Below, piece after piece: positions 4,986 to 12,275 of a stretch of DNA of 12,282 nt. The translations under genes and the position numbers were made by a program. The notes under the pieces are model-generated. The model made no database searches and was not told where the DNA came from. It saw only the letters and a list, made by a program, of their open reading frames with translations. Source of the stretch: Nitrosopumilales archaeon CG_4_9_14_0_2_um_filter_34_16 (lineage in GTDB: Archaea > Thermoproteota > Nitrososphaeria > Nitrososphaerales > Nitrosopumilaceae); contig PFRJ01000017.1 in assembly GCA_002788515.1 (NCBI GenBank), positions 1-12,282 on the forward strand, given 5' to 3'. Position 1 is the first letter of the stretch, and each line of letters opens with the position of its first letter.

Positions 4986-6893
4986 TTAATCAAGCATTTC
5001 TAATTTCTTTTTTATATTTTTTACAAGTAAATTATTTATCATTTCACCAGAAGCTTTTCCTCTTAACTCTTTCATCACAATTCCCATCAATGGACCGACT
5101 GCCCTTTCTTTTTGATTTTCAACAATTTTCTGGTTTTTCTCTATTATGTTTTTGATAATTTCCTCTAAATCGCCTTCATTAACAGCCTCAATAGATGCAT
5201 TTTTCAAAGATTCCTCAATTGTTTGTGACTTTCCAGACATGATGCTCTCATATATTATCTCGATAGATTCTTTAGCGATCTTTCCTTCTTCTAACAACTG
5301 AAATGATTTTATAATATCTTCATTCTTTAATAAATCCGATTTTAATCCACTTCTTTCTAAATTTGTAATTAGTGAACAAAGAACTGATGCAACAAAAGTA
5401 GGATTAGTTTTAATTTTTTCAACAACAGTTTCAAATAATTCAATGTAACGTGAATCAAAAACCTGTTCAGCAAGTTGTAGATTGATGTTATATTTTGTTT
5501 GTAATTCTTGTATGGATTCATCCCAGGATTTTGGAATATTTTTCTCTGCCTCTGTCAATTCTTCTTTTGTGATGATTATTGGAGGAATATCTGTTTCAGG
5601 ATACATTCTTGCTGCGCCTGGTCTAGGTCTAAGAAACTTTGTTTCACCTGATTGAGTAGCTAATCTGGTATCGATCGGAATTCCATGATTTTGAATATGT
5701 TTAATTCTCAAAATTATCTGATCTATCACTATGTCCATTTTTTCTTCAGGAGACGCTAAAATTAAAAATGCATCACTATCACTGATCTCTAAATATTTTT
5801 TTAGATTGTGAATGTCTGACTCTTCTATTCCATAATTTGGCAACTCATCTGAATGGAAAACACCTCCTATTCCAAAAAATCGTACTAGTTCTGCTACTTC
5901 TTTACCTAGTCTTATTCCATCATATGGCGAATATCCAAACAATCCTGCCATATTTCTAAAAGACACAGCAATAATTTTCTGATTATTCTTTATTGCATTT
6001 TGAATAATTTTTGATTTGCATTCTGAAAACATTTCTGTGACGTCTTTTTTATCATTCTCACTATACGTCCAATTTTGTTCTTGTATTTTTTTTGAGATTT
6101 TAAGCAATCCGTGTTGCCTTTTAGCCTCATACTCCACAACTTTTTCTAATTGTTCTAACTGTTGAACTCCTTTTACTTCGATTACTACACCTCCGTCTCT
6201 AATTGAAACATTAACATCTTGTCGAATTGAGCCTAAACCTCTTTTTACTTTTTTTGTACTTCTCAGAATTCTTCCTAATGCCAATGCAATTTTTTTAACA
6301 TCATTTGTTTCCACCTCAAAAGGTTCTGTTGCAATCTCAACTAATGGTACTCCTAGTCGTTCTAATCCAAATTTTCTTACTGCACCTTCATCTCCTAATA
6401 TCTTTGCAGCATCTTCTTCAAGACAAATTGATTGAATTTTTATCTCTGTTTCACCGGCCTTGTAAGAACCTCCTTGCGAAACTAACATTGTACGTTGAAA
6501 ACCTGTTGTATTTGATCCGTCAATCACTGTTTTTCTCATAGGATAAATTTCGCTAAAAATATTTGATTTCAATGCAGCGCAAATAGTTAGTACAATTTTT
6601 TTTGCACTCTCATCTAATTCATGTGGTGGTTCTTCATCTTGCTCTACCAAGCAGCTGCTTTGTGGATTTGCATAATACACTATACTTTTTGATTTTGTAC
6701 TCTCAAACAATGCTGCAGGATCAAATTCTCCTAATTCGCTTTTCGATGCTCGTAATTTTCTATGAAACTTGATTGAATATTCATCTGATTCGATTGGTGT
6801 ACAATTACAAAATAGTTTCTTGTTAGTTGCAAGCTGTTGATGGATTTCTAATCCAACTTTAACTCCTACATCTTTAATTGAAAATTTTTCCAT
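4986..6893 (-). CDS. gatE: GatE, Glu-tRNA(Gln) amidotransferase subunit E
   Basis: GatE is the tRNA-binding and kinase/transamidase subunit of the archaeal GatDE enzyme, which converts Glu-tRNA(Gln) to Gln-tRNA(Gln) using ammonia from GatD. The 635-residue length fits the family. The N-terminal GatB/GatE catalytic core opens with GLEIH (14-18) and CNC (29-31) and contains DEEPPHELDESAKKI and NTTGFQRT. An AspRS-like (GAD) insert, which separates GatE from GatB, spans roughly residues 300-400 and includes AGLFGYSPYDGIRLGKE. A helical tail domain resembling YqeY ends in a Lys-rich segment. The gene follows gatD by 12 bases, and AGGT six bases before its ATG is a plausible ribosome binding site. 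Its stop codon lies one base from tRNA-Leu on the other strand. Confidence 0.96.
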   Translation of the reverse strand: MEKFSIKDVGVKVGLEIHQQLATNKKLFCNCTPIESDEYSIKFHRKLRASKSELGEFDPAALFESTKSKSIVYYANPQSSCLVEQDEEPPHELDESAKKIVLTICAALKSNIFSEIYPMRKTVIDGSNTTGFQRTMLVSQGGSYKAGETEIKIQSICLEEDAAKILGDEGAVRKFGLERLGVPLVEIATEPFEVETNDVKKIALALGRILRSTKKVKRGLGSIRQDVNVSIRDGGVVIEVKGVQQLEQLEKVVEYEAKRQHGLLKISKKIQEQNWTYSENDKKDVTEMFSECKSKIIQNAIKNNQKIIAVSFRNMAGLFGYSPYDGIRLGKEVAELVRFFGIGGVFHSDELPNYGIEESDIHNLKKYLEISDSDAFLILASPEEKMDIVIDQIILRIKHIQNHGIPIDTRLATQSGETKFLRPRPGAARMYPETDIPPIIITKEELTEAEKNIPKSWDESIQELQTKYNINLQLAEQVFDSRYIELFETVVEKIKTNPTFVASVLCSLITNLERSGLKSDLLKNEDIIKSFQLLEEGKIAKESIEIIYESIMSGKSQTIEESLKNASIEAVNEGDLEEIIKNIIEKNQKIVENQKERAVGPLMGIVMKELRGKASGEMINNLLVKNIKKKLEMLD

Positions 6894-6905
6894 ATTGATA
6901 CCTAA

Positions 6906-8195
6906 TCATATAGAAAATTCTGATGCAATTTTCTTTAACATGATTTCCTTAATTTCATCACGTTTTTCAGTATTTCCAGCTGCCCACATTGCTTTTACCA
7001 AAGCAACTTCAGGAATCATATTTTCTAGTGGAATTATTCCTAAATTAAGCAAATCTCTGCCGCTTTCATACACTGTCATTCTTACTCTGCCGTCTATGCA
7101 CTGTGAAGTCATTCCCATAAAGATACCTTTTTCGTTTGCAATTTTTACTATTGGATACATGTTTTCTCCTATGTGTCCTAATCCAGTTCCCTCAAAAATT
7201 ATTGCCTTGTATCCTGAATCAATAATATTTTTCAATAATTCTGGATTATATCCTGGATGATATTTTACCAAAGCAACTTTTTCATTTATTTTTATTTTAG
7301 GATCAAATTCTTTGATTGTAAAAAATTCTGTCTTCATATTATCATGAATTTCATTATTTACAATTAAAAATGCAGGATCATCGCCAATCGTTTGAAATGC
7401 TCCTCTTTTACTGGTATGATTTTTTCTTACTCTTGTACCAATATGACAAGCAATAGCTTCATCATTTTCATCTTGGTGCATTATTATGTAAACTCCATTG
7501 CCTTTGCATTTTGTAAGAAATGACACAGCTCCCATCAAATTTAATGCGGCATCTGATGATGCTCGATCTGATGATCTCTGTGATCCAACTAATGCTATGG
7601 GTATTGGAAAACCTGCAAGTGAAAATGAAAGATACGATGATGTATAATGCATAGTATCTGTGCCATGTGCAATAATTATGCCTGAATATTCTGAATTGGA
7701 ATATTCTTTTACTGTTTCAGCAATTTTCAGCCAGTGTTGAGGCATTATATTTTCAGAATATTCTGAAAACAGTACTTTTGTGTCAATGTTTGCAATTTCA
7801 GCAAGCTCTGGTACCGATGAGTTTAATTCTTCTGCAGTTAATACCGGTGTTACTGCACCTGTCCTGTAATCAATTTTGCTTGCAATTGTACCTCCAGTTG
7901 ATAATAATAAAATATTTGGCAGCTTTTCATTTTTCTCAACCTTTTCATTTTTCTCAACAATTTTTTCTGAAGTGAGGATTTTCTCAACCTTTTCAATTTT
8001 AGCAATCTCTAAACCAATGTTGTATCCACTCTTTAGCTTCAAAACAATATGCCTATCATCACTGTGCTCATATCTGGGCATTACTATTCCTGAATATGTA
8101 ATGTCAGCTAAAATCTTTACAGAATCTCCAACTGAAATTGTGTTTTTCTTGAGAAATTCTAATGAATTTCCCTCATATCCAGCATATTCTGACAT
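6906..8195 (-). CDS. gatD: GatD, Glu-tRNA(Gln) amidotransferase subunit D
   Basis: GatD is the glutaminase subunit of GatDE. It has the L-asparaginase fold and releases ammonia that is channelled to GatE. The 429-residue product has an N-terminal small beta domain (about 12-70, GDSVKI to SGYNIGL), a charged linker, and an asparaginase domain. Expected active-site residues are present: TGGT (100-103), HGTDT (177-181, with T179 and D180), and probably K258 in RKNHTSKRGAF. The linker contains VEKNEK twice (80-91), from an 18-bp tandem repeat. ATG 8195 was chosen because TTTTAATAAA lies about 27 bases upstream, consistent with a leaderless transcript. The gene is 32 bases after cdc48 on the same strand, so it could be read from its own promoter, from the cdc48 promoter, or from both. 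Confidence 0.96.
   Translation of the reverse strand: MSEYAGYEGNSLEFLKKNTISVGDSVKILADITYSGIVMPRYEHSDDRHIVLKLKSGYNIGLEIAKIEKVEKILTSEKIVEKNEKVEKNEKLPNILLLSTGGTIASKIDYRTGAVTPVLTAEELNSSVPELAEIANIDTKVLFSEYSENIMPQHWLKIAETVKEYSNSEYSGIIIAHGTDTMHYTSSYLSFSLAGFPIPIALVGSQRSSDRASSDAALNLMGAVSFLTKCKGNGVYIIMHQDENDEAIACHIGTRVRKNHTSKRGAFQTIGDDPAFLIVNNEIHDNMKTEFFTIKEFDPKIKINEKVALVKYHPGYNPELLKNIIDSGYKAIIFEGTGLGHIGENMYPIVKIANEKGIFMGMTSQCIDGRVRMTVYESGRDLLNLGIIPLENMIPEVALVKAMWAAGNTEKRDEIKEIMLKKIASEFSI
7923..7958 (-). repeat. Two perfect 18-bp tandem repeats in the gatD linker
   Basis: The plus-strand unit CTTTTCATTTTTCTCAAC occurs twice head to tail without mismatch, encoding VEKNEK twice on the minus strand. A related imperfect stretch is found near 7979-8000. 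The repeat extends the charged linker between the N-terminal beta domain and the asparaginase domain. Confidence 0.9.
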
Positions 8196-8217
8196 TTATG
8201 AGGATTAGATTTGCTAT

Positions 8218-8227
8218 TTTATTAAAA
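8218..8227 (-). promoter_or_regulatory. Possible TATA box for gatD
   Basis: Read on the minus strand, TTTTAATAAA fills the start of the 32-base cdc48-gatD gap, directly after the cdc48 stop. Its centre is about 27 bases from the gatD ATG, the spacing of a leaderless promoter. The match to a TATA box is moderate in AT-rich DNA. Confidence 0.4.
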
Positions 8228-10414
8228 CTACCTGTAATAGGATGCTACTAGTTTTTCGCCAATCTTGAGATCTTTTTGTTCTCTTACCTTCTTTACTGCT
8301 TCCTCAAAGTGCTTCATAGTCACTTTTGCATCGATGCTATTCTTTTCAATATCTTTGACATCTGGATGTGAATCTAAGAACTCATGAATAACTAGTGACA
8401 CTGCAGTATTTGCAATAGATGCTGTATCTGCACCACTGAGCCCATCTGTTATCTCTGCAAGTTTGTCAAAATCAACATGTTTAGAATCACTTTGATCGCT
8501 GATGGTTGGAATCTTTGCGGCATTAATTTTCAAGATGCTCTTTCTACTCTCCTTATCTGGAAGTGGAATTTGAATAATTTTATCGAATCTTCCGGGTCTT
8601 AATAATGCGGGATCAATCATATCTGCTCTATTTGTTGCAGCCAAAACTATTACACCGTGCATATTTTCCATACCGTCTAATTCTGTTAGTAGTTGACTAA
8701 CAACTCTCTCAGTAACTGCAGTTTCTCCACCGGCTCCTCTGATTGGTGCAATAGAATCAATTTCATCAAAGAATACAACGCATGGTGCAGATTGACGTGC
8801 ACGTTTGAAAATTTCTCTAATTCCTCGCTCTGATTCTCCTACCCATTTAGACAAGAGTTCGGGTCCTCTAACTGAAACAAAGTTTGCTTCACTTTGAGTA
8901 GCTACTGCTTTTGCAAGTAGAGTTTTACCAGTACCACTTGGACCGTGTAATAATATTCCTCTTGGCATCCTATGTCCTAATTTATCATAAAGACCTGGAT
9001 ATTTCATTGGCCATTCTACAGCTTCTTGTAGTTCTCGTTTGACTTCTTCTAATCCACCAACATCTTCCCATTTTACATCTGGATTTTCAATGAAAACTTC
9101 TCGCATTCCGGATGGAGTTACCTCAATCAAGGCTTTCTGGAAATCATCATGATTTACAATCAATTTATCCAAAGTTTCTGGAGGTAATTTCTCTTCTTCC
9201 AAATTTAAAACTGGTAATAATCTTCTCAAACATTTCATTGCGGCCTCTTTACATAGATATTCCAAGTCTGCACCAACATACCCATGACTGACTGATGAGA
9301 TTTTCTCAATGTCCACATCATCTGATAGTGGCATGTTTCTACTGTGGATTGCAAGAATGTCTTTTCTTCCTTTTTTGTCAGGAACTTTAATCTCAATTTC
9401 TCTATCAAATCTTCCTGGTCTTCTTAGTGCAGGATCAATTGCATTTGGTCTATTTGTTGCAGAAATAACAATTACTTTACCTCTTGCTTCTAGTCCGTCC
9501 ATTAAGGACAACATTTGTGATACGACTCTTCTTTCAACTTCACCGGTGACTTCTTCTCTTTTTGGTGCAATAGAGTCAATTTCGTCTACAAAGATAATTG
9601 ATGGTGCTTTCTCTCTTGCTTCTTTGAAAATTTCTCTTAATCTTGCTTCACTTTCACCATAAAACTTACTCATTATTTCTGGACCTGAAATGCTGATGAA
9701 ATGCGCATTACTTTCATTTGCTACTGCTTTTGCAAGTAGAGTTTTACCAGTACCTGGTGGACCATACAATAACACACCTTTTGGTGCTTCAATTCCTAAT
9801 TTTTCAAAAATTTCTGGATGCCTTAATGGAAGCTCAATCATCTCTCTGACTTTTTTAATCTCATTTGATATCCCGCCAATGTCTTCATAGGTAACTTGTG
9901 GAACTCCGCGTAGCGTTTCTCCTTTTTCTGCAATATGGAAAACTGTTTTCTGAGTTACCAAAACAGCATCAGCTGCAGGTGTTACTCCTATTACTTGAAA
10001 AGTTAAACGTCCACCAAAGTATGGGACCATGACATTGTCTCCTTTAATCAAAGGAACACTTTCTAATGCATCTGCAAGATATCTCTCATCAATTGGTGGG
10101 ATTGCTTCTAATGGTGCAACTACTACTTTTTCAGCAGCCACTGCCTTTATTTTTCTGACCGAAATAGTATCTCCAATTGCTATTCCTGAATTGTTTCTCC
10201 CTAATCCGTCTATTCTGATAATTCCTTTTCCTTCATCAGATGGATATAACGGAAGACATTTTGCAACTGTTCTTCTTTTGCCTTTAATTTCTATAACATC
10301 ACCAGTTGAGGCACTTAGTGTGTCCATGGAATCATAATCTATTCTTGCTACTCCTCTTCCAACATCTCTCGTATATGCTTCAAGAACTTTCAGAGAAAGA
10401 GCATTTTGACTCAT
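8228..10414 (-). CDS. Cdc48/VCP-family double AAA+ ATPase
   Basis: Cdc48 hexamers use ATP to unfold or extract proteins, and archaeal forms can feed the 20S proteasome. The 728-residue product starts MSQNALSLKVLEAYTRDVGR. An N-terminal double-psi-barrel substrate domain (about 1-170) precedes two AAA modules. D1 has Walker A GPPGTGKT (218-225), Walker B with DEID (277-280) and RRPGRFDREIEI as the arginine-finger region. D2 has GPSGTGKT (491-498), DEID (550-553) and LRPGRFDKIIQI. Ser replaces the usual Pro in the D2 Walker A loop, while the catalytic Lys and Thr remain. The protein ends SYYR, a fit to the HbYX proteasome-docking motif. ATG 10414 is preferred over the in-frame TTG at 10429 because TATAAAAAT lies about 25 bases upstream and conserved homology begins here. 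Confidence 0.95.
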   Translation of the reverse strand: MSQNALSLKVLEAYTRDVGRGVARIDYDSMDTLSASTGDVIEIKGKRRTVAKCLPLYPSDEGKGIIRIDGLGRNNSGIAIGDTISVRKIKAVAAEKVVVAPLEAIPPIDERYLADALESVPLIKGDNVMVPYFGGRLTFQVIGVTPAADAVLVTQKTVFHIAEKGETLRGVPQVTYEDIGGISNEIKKVREMIELPLRHPEIFEKLGIEAPKGVLLYGPPGTGKTLLAKAVANESNAHFISISGPEIMSKFYGESEARLREIFKEAREKAPSIIFVDEIDSIAPKREEVTGEVERRVVSQMLSLMDGLEARGKVIVISATNRPNAIDPALRRPGRFDREIEIKVPDKKGRKDILAIHSRNMPLSDDVDIEKISSVSHGYVGADLEYLCKEAAMKCLRRLLPVLNLEEEKLPPETLDKLIVNHDDFQKALIEVTPSGMREVFIENPDVKWEDVGGLEEVKRELQEAVEWPMKYPGLYDKLGHRMPRGILLHGPSGTGKTLLAKAVATQSEANFVSVRGPELLSKWVGESERGIREIFKRARQSAPCVVFFDEIDSIAPIRGAGGETAVTERVVSQLLTELDGMENMHGVIVLAATNRADMIDPALLRPGRFDKIIQIPLPDKESRKSILKINAAKIPTISDQSDSKHVDFDKLAEITDGLSGADTASIANTAVSLVIHEFLDSHPDVKDIEKNSIDAKVTMKHFEEAVKKVREQKDLKIGEKLVASYYR

Positions 10415-10434
10415 ATACACTAGCCTCAATTCTA

Positions 10435-10443
10435 ATTTTTATA
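10435..10443 (-). promoter_or_regulatory. TATA box for cdc48
   Basis: TATAAAAAT on the minus strand is centred about 25 bases from ATG 10414, predicting a start of transcription at that codon. A transcript starting there would not contain the TTG at 10429. Confidence 0.6.
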
Positions 10444-10486
10444 CCTTTGTGGTAATTTCTCAAACTGACTAAGAATATACCACAAG

Positions 10487-10495
10487 CTTAAAATT
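10487..10495 (+). promoter_or_regulatory. Probable TATA box for rpl2
   Basis: CTTAAAATT lies in the intergenic region shared with the divergent cdc48 promoter. Its centre is about 29 bases before the TTG start of rpl2, near the distance for a leaderless transcript. No Shine-Dalgarno site precedes that start. Confidence 0.45.
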
Positions 10496-10519
10496 CTCTT
10501 TACATAGGAAACGATCAAC

Positions 10520-11254
10520 TTGGGTAAGAGACCACTAGTTCGAAGACGAGGCCGTGGAGGTAATCAATTCAGATCTACATCTACTGGTAAAGTAGGCTCG
10601 AGGGCAATTTATCCACGCTTTCCACTTTCAGAACAACATGAAGGTGAAATTATTGATCTAGTTCATGAACGTGGTAGAGAAGCACCATTATCTAAAATCA
10701 GATTTGAAGACGGCTCTGTTTCATTTGTTCCTGCTGTTCTTGGAACTAAAGTAGGTGAAACTTTGCAATTTGGATTAAAATCAACAATTGAAAAAGGAAA
10801 TGTTATCAGTATTCAAAACATTCCTGATGGTACAATTGTATGTAATATTGAAAAGCATTTTGGAGATGGTGGTGCTATTGTTAAATCTGCAGGTACTAAC
10901 GCAACTATTTTCTCTCACGGTGATGATGGCGTAACTGTTAAACTACCTTCTGGGAAATTTGCTACTCTTAATCCAAAAAATAGAGCCATGATTGGTACTC
11001 TTGCTGGTGGTGGAGCTAGTGAACGATTCTTTATGAGTGCAGGTAACAAGTGGCGCAGTTTTAGAGCTAAAGGAAAGAAATATCCAATTGTAAGAGGAGT
11101 TGCTCAAGCTGCATATGTTCACCCACACGGTGGTGGTCGTCATCAACACGTTGGACAAAGTTCAACTGTTTCACGAGATGCTCCTCCTGGTGCAAAAGTA
11201 GGTAGCATTGCTGCCAGAAAGACAGGTAGAGCTAGAATTAAAGAACGAAAGTAA
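10520..11254 (+). CDS. rpl2: Large-subunit ribosomal protein L2 (uL2)
   Basis: uL2 binds 23S rRNA beside the peptidyl-transferase centre and helps join the subunits. The 244-residue product has the usual archaeal length. The N-terminus MGKRPLVRRRGRGGNQFRS is typical of archaeal and eukaryotic L2 and fixes the start at TTG 10520, even though TTG is a rare start codon. The conserved HPHGGG (201-206), near the catalytic region in ribosome structures, is intact and followed by RHQHVGQ. The end is strongly basic. Neither side shows the usual S10-cluster neighbours (L3, L4, L23, S19): cdc48 is upstream and divergent, and an acylphosphatase gene lies 49 bases downstream. The spacer just after the stop has two T4 runs (11255-11263) that may terminate some transcripts. 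Confidence 0.96.
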   Translation: MGKRPLVRRRGRGGNQFRSTSTGKVGSRAIYPRFPLSEQHEGEIIDLVHERGREAPLSKIRFEDGSVSFVPAVLGTKVGETLQFGLKSTIEKGNVISIQNIPDGTIVCNIEKHFGDGGAIVKSAGTNATIFSHGDDGVTVKLPSGKFATLNPKNRAMIGTLAGGGASERFFMSAGNKWRSFRAKGKKYPIVRGVAQAAYVHPHGGGRHQHVGQSSTVSRDAPPGAKVGSIAARKTGRARIKERK

Positions 11255-11303
11255 TTTTATTTTAGCCTAATATTGATTAATGCCTGTCTGAGACATATTT
11301 TCA

Positions 11304-11582
11304 GTGTCAAATCAGCGTGTTAGACTTTTTGTAACAGGTAAGGTCCAAGGTGTTTTTTTCCGTCAAACACTAAAAGTAGTGGCAAAGAAAAATGGTATTT
11401 TTGGATGGGTTAAAAATCTCAGAGATGGTCGTGTTGAAGCAGTTTTAGAAGGAGATGAAGAAAAGATTAGTAGATTGATTGAATGGGCTCATGGAGGACC
11501 TGCTAATGCCAGAGTTGAGGATGTAGATATACGAAATGAAAAATACACTGGAGAATTCTCAAAATTTGATGTTTTGTATTAA
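11304..11582 (+). CDS. acyP: Acylphosphatase
   Basis: Acylphosphatases hydrolyse the carboxyl-phosphate bond of acyl phosphates such as carbamoyl phosphate or 1,3-bisphosphoglycerate. The 92-residue protein matches the family in length and motifs. GKVQGVFFR carries the phosphate-binding arginine R20, and GWVKNLRDGRVE carries the catalytic asparagine N38. The GTG at 11304 is used as start because an in-frame TGA lies at 11289-11291 with no ATG, GTG or TTG between them, and the beta-strand RVRLFVTGKV follows at the normal distance. It lies 49 bases after rpl2 and may share its transcript. No strong TATA box is clear. Its TAA stop overlaps the stop of the opposite gene in the palindrome TTAA. 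The cellular role of archaeal acylphosphatases is not settled. Confidence 0.93.
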   Translation: MSNQRVRLFVTGKVQGVFFRQTLKVVAKKNGIFGWVKNLRDGRVEAVLEGDEEKISRLIEWAHGGPANARVEDVDIRNEKYTGEFSKFDVLY

Positions 11583-11911
11583 TGAATTTCTTCAAACGCA
11601 TCTTTGATGGCTTGACTATATTCTAAAATTTTTTGTTCTTTCTTAATATGAATAATCTGTATTGGCTCTTTTCTATTTTTTTGAATTTTAATGATAACTC
11701 CATCTCTTTCTGGTTCTACATCTGCAAACCATCTAAATGTCATTGATTTACAAAAAACTACTCTGTGCATCCTGACATCTTCTATCACTTTATCTCCTAA
11801 TGAGAAGCAAAATTCTCTGATTGAATCAAATAATGGCAAGACCGAACTTGGAATTTGCTTCTTAAAGTCCTCATAGCTTCTTTTGTTTCCAAAAGAGACA
11901 ATTCCTTCCAT
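11579..11911 (-). CDS. Small protein with a probable DUF5655-like domain
   Basis: The 110-residue product has a short N-terminus (MEGIVSFGNKRSYEDFKKQI), then a pattern I recognise with moderate confidence as DUF5655. A helix VLPLFDSIREFCFSLGD is followed by VRMHRVVFCKSMTFRWFADVEP and the strand GVIIKIQK. That domain occurs alone or attached to restriction-endonuclease-like proteins, and its function is unknown. There is no signal peptide or membrane helix. ATG 11911 is supported by TTTATA centred about 26 bases upstream, which suggests a leaderless transcript. The gene is convergent with the acylphosphatase gene, overlapping by four bases, and lies directly downstream of the SRP RNA gene on the same strand, with the TATA box abutting the RNA 3' end. 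Confidence 0.8.
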   Translation of the reverse strand: MEGIVSFGNKRSYEDFKKQIPSSVLPLFDSIREFCFSLGDKVIEDVRMHRVVFCKSMTFRWFADVEPERDGVIIKIQKNRKEPIQIIHIKKEQKILEYSQAIKDAFEEIH

Positions 11912-11930
11912 GAGTTTGCAAATCTAATTT

Positions 11931-11940
11931 TAATTATAAA
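11931..11940 (-). promoter_or_regulatory. TATA box of the DUF5655-like gene, abutting the SRP RNA 3' end
   Basis: TTTATAATTA on the minus strand starts at the base after the helix-closing CTACTACC of SRP RNA. The TTTATA part is centred about 26 bases from ATG 11911. The T-rich start of this element may also act as the SRP RNA stop signal. Confidence 0.5.
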
Positions 11941-12256
11941 GGTAGTAGATCTGCTGGTTCCAGTCTAGACGAATAGCCCCATTTCAAGGCATACAAGATC
12001 CGCCACGTTGACGAGGAAGCGTGGATGCCCCACCTTAGGATTGCTCCCTCCCGGACCTCATCCCTTTCGATGGTTCGGTCTTAGAAGTTATCCCTTCGGA
12101 TATTTCTAGTCCTGCAACCACCCGCCTCGGCGTGATTTCATTTCCGCACACCAAGCGGGAATTACCCATCTAGAGATTTACCCAACAGTTACTGATCTCT
12201 GCATATAGCCGGTTTCAGAATAGGGCACGGCTGGCACCCTGATCTTACCTACTACC
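11941..12256 (-). ncRNA. ffs: Signal recognition particle (7S) RNA
   Basis: SRP RNA is the scaffold for SRP54 and SRP19 in targeting nascent membrane and secreted proteins. Its two ends pair to form helix 1: GGTAGTAG at the 5' end (12256-12249) with CTACTACC at the 3' end (11948-11941), and AGATC recurs on both sides. Helix 8, the SRP54 site, is AGGTCCGGGAGGGAGCA (12058-12042), with a GGGA loop at 12052-12049. Helix 6, the SRP19 site, is TATCC-GAAG-GGATA (12102-12089) with a GNAR loop. The 5' part, GGGTGCCAGCCGTGCCC and on to CTGTTGGG, fits the Alu domain. The length of about 316 bases is normal for archaea. The exact ends are estimated from helix 1 pairing. TATAAC at 12281-12276 may be part of its promoter, which is cut by the window end. 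Confidence 0.94.
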
Positions 12257-12275
12257 AATTTTCCTAAGAAAGTAT

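Noticed and set aside
4898..5155. An 85-codon plus-strand open frame
   Set aside because: It runs through tRNA-Leu and then antisense to the gatE 3' end; its protein has no recognisable pattern.
9309..10337. Several plus-strand open frames of 66-117 codons opposite cdc48
   Set aside because: They are antisense shadows of the well-conserved AAA ATPase gene, with no independent motifs.
10943..11158. A minus-strand open frame of 71 codons opposite rpl2
   Set aside because: It is antisense to the highly conserved HPHGGG region of L2, and the composition is an artefact of the opposite strand.
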